Origin: Desulfobacterales bacterium
GTDB lineage: Bacteria; Desulfobacterota; Desulfobacteria; Desulfobacterales; UBA11574
DNA: 9,283 bases
Reading direction: 5' to 3'
Assembly: GCA_030145595.1 (NCBI GenBank)
Contig: JAQYVG010000135.1
Location: forward strand, 1-9,283
Below are positions 4,510 through 9,283 of the stretch, in pieces. Numbering within the stretch: position 1 is the first letter of the stretch; each line of letters begins with the position of its first letter. A model generated the notes under the pieces. That model saw only the letters and a list, made by a program, of their open reading frames with translations. It had not been told where the DNA came from and made no database searches. The position numbers and the translations under genes are program-made.

Positions 4510-7500
4510 TCATTGAATTTGCTGTTGAATCATCAATAATTTGTTAAGGTTGTTTTTTGCGTGAACATAGCCGGGCTTTATTCGTAAGGCTTCTCGAAAA
4601 TGAACACCGGCGTCTTCAAACCGCCCTCGACGGGCCAGCACAACTCCTAAATTATTATGCGCCTCTGCATATTCCGGATTGAGCTGCAATGCCTCGGAAA
4701 AATGGTTGATGGCCTTATCAAGCTTACCCTGCTTTAACATGGCACGTCCCAGGCTGTAATGTGCCTCCGTATATCCCGGGTTAATTCGCAGCACTTCGGA
4801 AAAATGACCGGCCGCATCATTAAACCTGCCCTTCTTTGCCAGGACAACACCCAGGTTGTAATGTGCTTCCAGGTGCTCGGCGTTTATCTGCAGTGCCTTG
4901 GAAAAATGGTTGATCGCATCATCAAGGCGACCTTGCTCTGCCCTGGCAAGTCCCAGGTTGTAATGTGCTTTGATATGGTCCGGATTTATCCGCAAATCCT
5001 CTAAAAAATGGTTGATCGCTTCATCCAGCCTACCCTTTTTGGCCAGAGCAATGCCCATGTCGTTATGCGCTTTGGTATGCTCATGGTCCAGCCTCAACAC
5101 CATGGAGTAGTGCTCGATCGCTTCATCAAGCCTGCCCTGCTTGGCCAGTGTAAGTCCTAATTCGTAATGTGCATTCAGATGCTCCGGGTTTATCTGAAGT
5201 GCTGTTAAAAAATGGTCGATCGCTTCATTAAATTTGCCTTGCTTTGTCAGAGTGACACCCAGATTATAATGCGTCTTCCCGTATTCGGGGTTTATTTGCA
5301 ATGCTTTGGAAAAATGGTTGATCGCTTCATCAAGCCGGCCCTGCCTTGTCAGGGCAACACCCAGATTGTTTTGTGTCCTTATGGAATAAGGATCCTTGCG
5401 CAGCACCTCTTGATAATAACGGATGGCTTCAGGTGCGTTTCCGCTCAGACTGTAAAGGTTGCCAAGATAAGAGTTGGCAATTAGCTTGTCAGGTAAAAGA
5501 TCAATTTTGTTTCGAAGAACATCGATTTGAGTTGAAAGGCATCTTTTAAATAATTCTTCCTCGGCATCATTGAAAAGAGATAAATCTATCTCGTTATCAA
5601 TACAATATGTCTGTACAAGTTTAAAGAAGCGTTCTTTTTGCCCAGACGTTGCTTTCGACAGGTCAACCATGTTGCCAAAAGGCGCATATACAGAAAGTGC
5701 ATAAGCTGCAAAGTCTATCTGATCATCAACATTTGCTGTCATTTTTTCAGTAATATTTCTTATCTCGCTGCTAAGGCTTATCCGTTCCTTTGATTGCATA
5801 TTCCTGGATATTATTACATCATCACCGTACATCAGTTTAGGTGCGACAAATTCAAGCCGGGGATGATTGTCCGTATTAATATCGCCATGGCCGAAGAATC
5901 TTGGCAGATCTTCAGACACAACCAGCCTGAACAGCAATCCGGATTTTAAGAGGGACACATTTTTTGATTTCCTGACAAAGGTCAATTTTTGTTTTGCATA
6001 TTCCGGCTTCAACCTGTCTTTATCTTTAAATCCGATCAACAGGGAATCAGTCCCGTTTCCGGACGGGTTGGTAACGACCAAGAGGCTGTTTGGAAAGACC
6101 TTGGCAAATGTACGGCCGACAAGGTCAAAAGTTTGCCGGTCCATCTGATACGAATGCATCCATTGAACAAATATGCCGCCGTTGTTAAGCCTCTCTTTAG
6201 CCAAATCAAAAAAATTGACGGTAAAAAGCGCAGCAAGCCCGGCCATCCAGGGATTGGACGGCTCTGAGATAATGACATCGTATTTTTGCCCGGTGAGCTG
6301 CAGATGCGCCCGCGCGTCCTGAATGATAAGGTTTGTTTTTGGGTCTGAAAGCACATTGTTGTTCCATGGAATAAAAAAATCACTGGCCGCAATAACTTGA
6401 TCGTTGATCTCAAGGATATCGAGTTGGTCAACAGGATAGCATAACACCTCTCCGGCCGTGATGCCGCTTGCCAGTCCAATGACCATAACCGTTTTGGGGT
6501 TCTTGTGAAAAAGCATAGGAAAATGTGCTAAAAGTGTTTGAGTATCCATGTCACCGCGTGATGAGGCATCTGCTTTTCCGCTGTTCGACATTATATATTT
6601 AATGTTGCCCAAAGCATCATAGTCTTTCATTACTGTAGTAAACCCGCCAATTCCATCACCGTAATATACTAACTCACCACTTTCTGATCTGGAAAGGATC
6701 TTGGACCCATGCAAAAGAGATTCCAGCCAGCCTGTGTGTAAAATGGATGAATTGCTTTCATTTAAACGATGATATTTGCCGGAGGAAAGCTGGCGATGGT
6801 TCCATGCCGGATAAGAAAAGCATAAAATAATTCCTGCCAGAGCAGGGAGTGCAAGGACGCTGAACTTTAAAAAACTTCCCTGCCTGTTTTTAAGCATTAG
6901 GCCTGCAATGACCAGTGCAAAGACAAGCTGCAAACTGACAATCGCCCCTATGCCGGCTTCCTTTCCGACAAGCGGTATGAGCAAAAACCCGGCACAGAAT
7001 GCACCTGCCAGTGAACCGACGGTGTTGAGCATGTATGCAAAGCCAATGGATTTCCCGACTTTTGAAACGGACCTGGTGTATATTTTCCCGACCAGAGGAA
7101 AGGCGGCCCCAAAGCAAAGGGTCGGCAAAATCATAAATAGAAAAAGTATGCTTACTTTCAACAGACTTAATAGACCGAATCGGCCTTTAAAGGTAAAAAT
7201 CAACTTGGCAAAAAATAATTGGCTGCCGCCTAAAAGCTGACTGACGGCCAGAACAAGTAAAGCTGCTGCGATCTGCGTAAAAAGCAAGAGCCACATGCAG
7301 TTTTTTACTTTATCTGCAAAATAACCGAAAATCATACTGCCGAGTGCCAACCCTGTAATGAACGTCACCAGCACAATTGTAAATGAATATGTGGTAGGGC
7401 CTACAACCAGGCCGAGCAGCCGGGTCCAAATTACTTCCGCCGCCATAGCACAAAAGCCTGATACTAAAAAAATTGCCAGCGCGCTCTTTGTTTCCCATGG

Positions 7501-8250
7501 ATGTATTGGTTGATCGCCTGTGGTTTCATCTATCAGCTTTCTTTTTTTAGAACCTGAAGCTTTCCGGGCCGCGTTTTTGTGCGGCAGCTTGAATTTATAA
7601 CTGACCATCAAACATGCTATGCCGATTATAAAATTAACAAGCACGGCAAAAAACAACGTGCCGTAAACACCCCAAAGGTTTATCAGCCAAAAACCGCACA
7701 AGAGGGAACCAAAAGCCGCACCAATAGTATTCAATCCATACAGCCTGCCTGCATGTGTGCCGACGTGCGACAGGCTGGTAACATAAAACCGGCATAAGAT
7801 CGGCAGCGTGGCACCCATGCAGGTTATGGGGATAGACAGTATGATCGCGCAAATAATGAATGTGAAAAGGTTATAGATGATAAAGTGGTTGTAAAGCCCG
7901 TTATAAAGAATAGTTTGAAGCGGTCTGACAAAAATGAGAAGCAGCGGAATAACAAGGGCGAAAATTCCGATGGCAAGTTCCAGCATCCCGTATATCTTAA
8001 CTAAAGCCAACGGCTCCTTGATACGATCTACTGTCCGGCCGGCAAGATAACTCCCCAGGCCCAGGCCGCCCATGAAAATAGTTAGAATGATGGAGACGGC
8101 AAACGGCGCACTGCCGATAATCTCCACCGTCATCCTCATCCACAGGATTTCATATACCAGGCCGGAAAGACCGGAGAGAAAAAAACAGAATAGAATAAAA
8201 GGAAATATTTTGTCGGCTTTATTATGCGGTATTTTCTTTTCAGATATCAT
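4510..8250 (-). CDS. Large membrane protein: duplicated transporter-like domain, spermidine-synthase-like SAM domain, nine TPRs
   Basis: From the ATG at 8250 the product has 1246 residues. The first 480 hold about 12-13 membrane segments in two homologous halves. Each opens with SG, a Glu and Trp-x-Arg (EILWMR, Glu34; EVIWTR, Glu272), followed by an FhxGLxLGS motif, as in the fused MFS/spermidine-synthase family. A SAM-binding Rossmann domain follows. It has motif I VMVIGLASGITAG (588-600), the ribose-binding acid in LDILEIND (Glu614) and QDAR (Asp645). The catalytic loop, DSTDP in true synthases, reads EPSNP (663-667), so aminopropyl transfer is doubtful. Nine 34-residue TPR units fill about 924-1229 and probably bind a protein partner. 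The frame stays open to a TTG at 8287-8289; I prefer the ATG, although neither has a clear ribosome site. The gene converges on the pseudopilin at 79 bases. Confidence 0.85.
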   Translation of the reverse strand: MISEKKIPHNKADKIFPFILFCFFLSGLSGLVYEILWMRMTVEIIGSAPFAVSIILTIFMGGLGLGSYLAGRTVDRIKEPLALVKIYGMLELAIGIFALVIPLLLIFVRPLQTILYNGLYNHFIIYNLFTFIICAIILSIPITCMGATLPILCRFYVTSLSHVGTHAGRLYGLNTIGAAFGSLLCGFWLINLWGVYGTLFFAVLVNFIIGIACLMVSYKFKLPHKNAARKASGSKKRKLIDETTGDQPIHPWETKSALAIFLVSGFCAMAAEVIWTRLLGLVVGPTTYSFTIVLVTFITGLALGSMIFGYFADKVKNCMWLLLFTQIAAALLVLAVSQLLGGSQLFFAKLIFTFKGRFGLLSLLKVSILFLFMILPTLCFGAAFPLVGKIYTRSVSKVGKSIGFAYMLNTVGSLAGAFCAGFLLIPLVGKEAGIGAIVSLQLVFALVIAGLMLKNRQGSFLKFSVLALPALAGIILCFSYPAWNHRQLSSGKYHRLNESNSSILHTGWLESLLHGSKILSRSESGELVYYGDGIGGFTTVMKDYDALGNIKYIMSNSGKADASSRGDMDTQTLLAHFPMLFHKNPKTVMVIGLASGITAGEVLCYPVDQLDILEINDQVIAASDFFIPWNNNVLSDPKTNLIIQDARAHLQLTGQKYDVIISEPSNPWMAGLAALFTVNFFDLAKERLNNGGIFVQWMHSYQMDRQTFDLVGRTFAKVFPNSLLVVTNPSGNGTDSLLIGFKDKDRLKPEYAKQKLTFVRKSKNVSLLKSGLLFRLVVSEDLPRFFGHGDINTDNHPRLEFVAPKLMYGDDVIISRNMQSKERISLSSEIRNITEKMTANVDDQIDFAAYALSVYAPFGNMVDLSKATSGQKERFFKLVQTYCIDNEIDLSLFNDAEEELFKRCLSTQIDVLRNKIDLLPDKLIANSYLGNLYSLSGNAPEAIRYYQEVLRKDPYSIRTQNNLGVALTRQGRLDEAINHFSKALQINPEYGKTHYNLGVTLTKQGKFNEAIDHFLTALQINPEHLNAHYELGLTLAKQGRLDEAIEHYSMVLRLDHEHTKAHNDMGIALAKKGRLDEAINHFLEDLRINPDHIKAHYNLGLARAEQGRLDDAINHFSKALQINAEHLEAHYNLGVVLAKKGRFNDAAGHFSEVLRINPGYTEAHYSLGRAMLKQGKLDKAINHFSEALQLNPEYAEAHNNLGVVLARRGRFEDAGVHFREALRIKPGYVHAKNNLNKLLMIQQQIQ
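4564..5481 (-). repeat. 102-bp coding repeats (nine TPR units)
   Basis: Nine consecutive 102-base units encode the TPR block, with the pattern AHYNLGxxLxKQGRLDEAINHFxxALQINPEY in most copies. Several neighbouring copies share long near-identical DNA tracts, for example around 5007-5030 and 5314-5338. That points to recent unit duplication and leaves room for copy-number change by recombination. Confidence 0.85.
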
Positions 8251-8311
8251 AAAAATAATACTTGGGAGCTTTAAGCATGGAGCGGGCAATGTTGCGGTGA
8301 AATGGTGCGAC

Positions 8312-8340
8312 TTTTTAAGCCCTTATTCCGAATTAGTCAA
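8312..8340 (-). promoter_or_regulatory. Candidate sigma-70 promoter of the large membrane-protein gene
   Basis: On the - strand TTGACT (8335-8340) stands 17 bases ahead of TAAAAA (8312-8317). Transcription would start near 8305, giving a leader of about 55 bases to the ATG at 8250. Just upstream lies a perfect 8-bp inverted repeat, CTTTTTCG/CGAAAAAG (8343-8350 and 8361-8368), a possible operator. Confidence 0.5.
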
Positions 8341-8460
8341 GACTTTTTCGGATTTTATAACGAAAAAGGTTGTACCCGTTGGCCCGTTATGCCGGTTAGC
8401 CCGTAATGGTATTCGTTGTAACGGCCTAGCTCGAACACATAATTTTACGCAACTATAAGG

Positions 8461-8538
8461 TTAACTGCTCGATGTGACCTTCCCGAGAGCATCAACCGTC
8501 ACAATGACCTGATTACCGCCGAGCGTCAGCGTTACCGT
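8461..8538 (-). pseudogene. Out-of-frame C-terminal tail of the GspH/FimT-like pseudopilin
   Basis: In the frame shifted by one base, 25 codons read TVTLTLGGNQVIVTVDALGK followed by VTSSS and TAA (8461-8463). This is the closing beta hairpin typical of GspH/FimT pseudopilins. The shift is best explained by loss of one G in the G5 run at 8555-8559: with six G the junction becomes FDAMGGSVREGTVTL. A loss in the GCGAAG stretch at 8541-8546 is the other option. Confidence 0.75.
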
Positions 8539-9041
8539 ACCTTCGCGGACGGAACCCCCATGGCATCGAACGTTACGGTTTCGGTTGGGATTACCCCGAA
8601 GTTCGCCGAAGTAATGTCAACGCCGTCGAAACGATCCTCATTGGCAAAGATGATTTTGTACTCTTTCCCGCGGCTGGCCGGGTGGGCCACGATGACAAAG
8701 GCTCCGCCGTCAATTTGGCCTTCAAGAATTTCAGTCTCTGTGCCCATAATGTCGCCGGTGATCTCGTAGCGCTCCACAAGAATCGTATCATTGGCAGCAT
8801 CGATGGTCACACTCGTCTCACTGCCGGATGTCATGGCGACCAACTGGGCGTATTCCAGGGCCACGATAATCTCGCCCGAGGCCCCCGCAAGTCTGGATTC
8901 CGCTAACCCCGATTGGAGTGTCGGGACAGCCAGGGTGGCAACAATGCCCAGAATAAAAATAATAATAAGGGCTTCAACCAGCGTGAAACCGCCATGCAAT
9001 CCCCGCCTGGGCTTGGTGAATAAATCGATCAGACAGCGCAT
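8532..9041 (-). CDS. GspH/FimT-like pseudopilin, apparently frameshifted at its 3' end
   Basis: From the ATG at 9041 the frame gives 169 residues. The leader is MRCLIDLFTKPRRGLHGG, with cleavage expected between Gly18 and Phe19. The mature start FTLVEALII has Glu at +5, and a hydrophobic helix runs to about residue 40. The next helix, SRLAGASGEIIVALEYAQLVAMTSG, and the beta-rich rest ending ETVTFDAMG fit GspH/FimT minor pseudopilins. The stop comes early: the family's last two strands are missing from this frame but are present, uninterrupted, in the next frame down to 8461. Restoring one base gives about 193 residues. The frame stays open upstream to 9137, but that extension is translated from simple repeats and would put a second hydrophobic stretch ahead of the pilin leader, so I reject it. 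The gene stands 210 bases ahead of the large membrane-protein gene on the same strand. Confidence 0.85.
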   Translation of the reverse strand: MRCLIDLFTKPRRGLHGGFTLVEALIIIFILGIVATLAVPTLQSGLAESRLAGASGEIIVALEYAQLVAMTSGSETSVTIDAANDTILVERYEITGDIMGTETEILEGQIDGGAFVIVAHPASRGKEYKIIFANEDRFDGVDITSANFGVIPTETVTFDAMGVPSAKVR

Positions 9042-9060
9042 CGTTTCTCGTTTTGACAGT

Positions 9061-9102
9061 AAAAGTGAAAAGTGAAAAGTAAAGAGTAAAGAGTAAAGAG
9101 TA
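9061..9102. repeat. Six tandem 7-bp repeats ahead of the pseudopilin gene
   Basis: Two units of AAAAGTG, one of AAAAGTA and three of AAGAGTA follow each other exactly. On the - strand they form a pyrimidine-rich ACTCTTT tract ending about 20 bases before the pseudopilin ATG, that is, inside its 5' leader. Confidence 0.85.
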
Positions 9103-9116
9103 AAAACTTTGTAAGT

Positions 9117-9146
9117 GTTCAAAGGTTCAGCGTTCAAAGGTTCAGG
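9117..9146. repeat. Two tandem 15-bp repeats
   Basis: GTTCAAAGGTTCAGC and GTTCAAAGGTTCAGG stand head to tail. A partly inverted copy, CTGAACCCAGAACC, follows at about 9157-9170. This is a simple intergenic repeat with no sign of coding. Confidence 0.8.
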
Positions 9147-9184
9147 GGTTTAAGCTCTGAACCCAGAACCAATCAGTTTAAGTA

Positions 9185-9282
9185 GAACACAGATGACACG
9201 GATTTGGCGGATTTTCACGGATTTTATATTATTTTATCTGTATCTGTGTAGATCCGTTTTAATCTGTGTTATCCGCGTTCCA
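9185..9282. repeat. Degenerate inverted repeat of CACRGAT/CGGAT units
   Basis: The left arm is made of roughly ten-base units ending in AGAT or GGAT (AACACAGAT, GACACGGAT, TTGGCGGAT, TTTCACGGAT). The right arm carries the same units in reverse complement, ending GTTCC. The arms align over about 45 bases with moderate identity and one gap, around an AT-rich centre. The element reaches the window edge, so its true end may lie outside. Confidence 0.7.
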
Positions 9283-9283
9283 T

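Noticed and set aside
4759..5549. Several + strand open frames across the TPR region.
   Set aside because: They are antisense shadows of the repeated TPR coding sequence and show no ribosome sites or family character.
8251..8289. TTG start at 8287-8289 for the large membrane-protein gene.
   Set aside because: It has no ribosome site, lies only about 16 bases after the predicted transcript start, and adds 13 residues without family character. Kept as an alternative only.
8370..8420. Clustered GTTA/CCCGTTR motifs resembling an integron attC site.
   Set aside because: The conserved RYYYAAC and GTTRRRY core boxes cannot be placed as an opposed pair, and there is no cassette structure or integrase.
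9042..9137. N-terminal extension of the GspH/FimT-like frame by 32 residues.
   Set aside because: It is translated from the 7-bp and 15-bp repeats and would put a second hydrophobic stretch before the prepilin leader. The ATG at 9041 gives a normal class III signal.

Overview
The window looks like chromosomal DNA from a motile, Gram-negative member of the Desulfobacterota (the former Deltaproteobacteria). The main reason is the gene pair at 1155-1916: a protein matching the DVU0524 family of FlgM-associated proteins, which I know from that group, sits directly ahead of flgM. Type II secretion/pseudopilin genes, a very large membrane protein with spermidine-synthase-like and TPR domains, and several families of intergenic repeats fit the same assignment. 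The assignment is inference; there is no rRNA or other marker gene here.

Layout. At 1-110 is the 3' end of an unidentified + strand gene. It converges, with a 5-base gap, on a vapBC-type toxin-antitoxin pair on the - strand (783-116, four-base overlap). A non-coding stretch follows (784-1154). It ends in a sigma-28-type promoter for the two-gene operon DVU0524-like/flgM (1155-1916), which closes with a strong intrinsic terminator. At 1991-2493 is a non-coding segment dominated by a 234-bp imperfect inverted repeat. Next come a GspF/PilC-like inner-membrane platform protein (2494-3624) and a class III-style pseudopilin (3903-4430), both on the + strand. On the - strand are a GspH/FimT-like pseudopilin (9041-8532, apparently frameshifted near its 3' end) and a giant gene (8250-4510). 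The giant gene encodes a duplicated transporter-like membrane domain, a SAM-binding spermidine-synthase-like domain and nine TPRs. The window ends in a stack of small tandem repeats and a degenerate inverted repeat.

How the genes may work together. DVU0524-like/FlgM belong to the flagellar checkpoint: FlgM holds sigma-28 (FliA) inactive until the hook is finished. A second near-consensus sigma-28 site lies 40 bases ahead of the pseudopilin gene at 3903. If it is real, at least one pseudopilin here is part of the late flagellar regulon. The platform protein and the two pseudopilins look like a dispersed set of type II secretion or type IV pilus parts, since no ATPase, prepilin peptidase or secretin is visible. 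The best candidates for further work are the sigma-28/pseudopilin link, the altered active site of the synthase-like domain, the frameshift at a G5 tract, and the 234-bp palindromic element.
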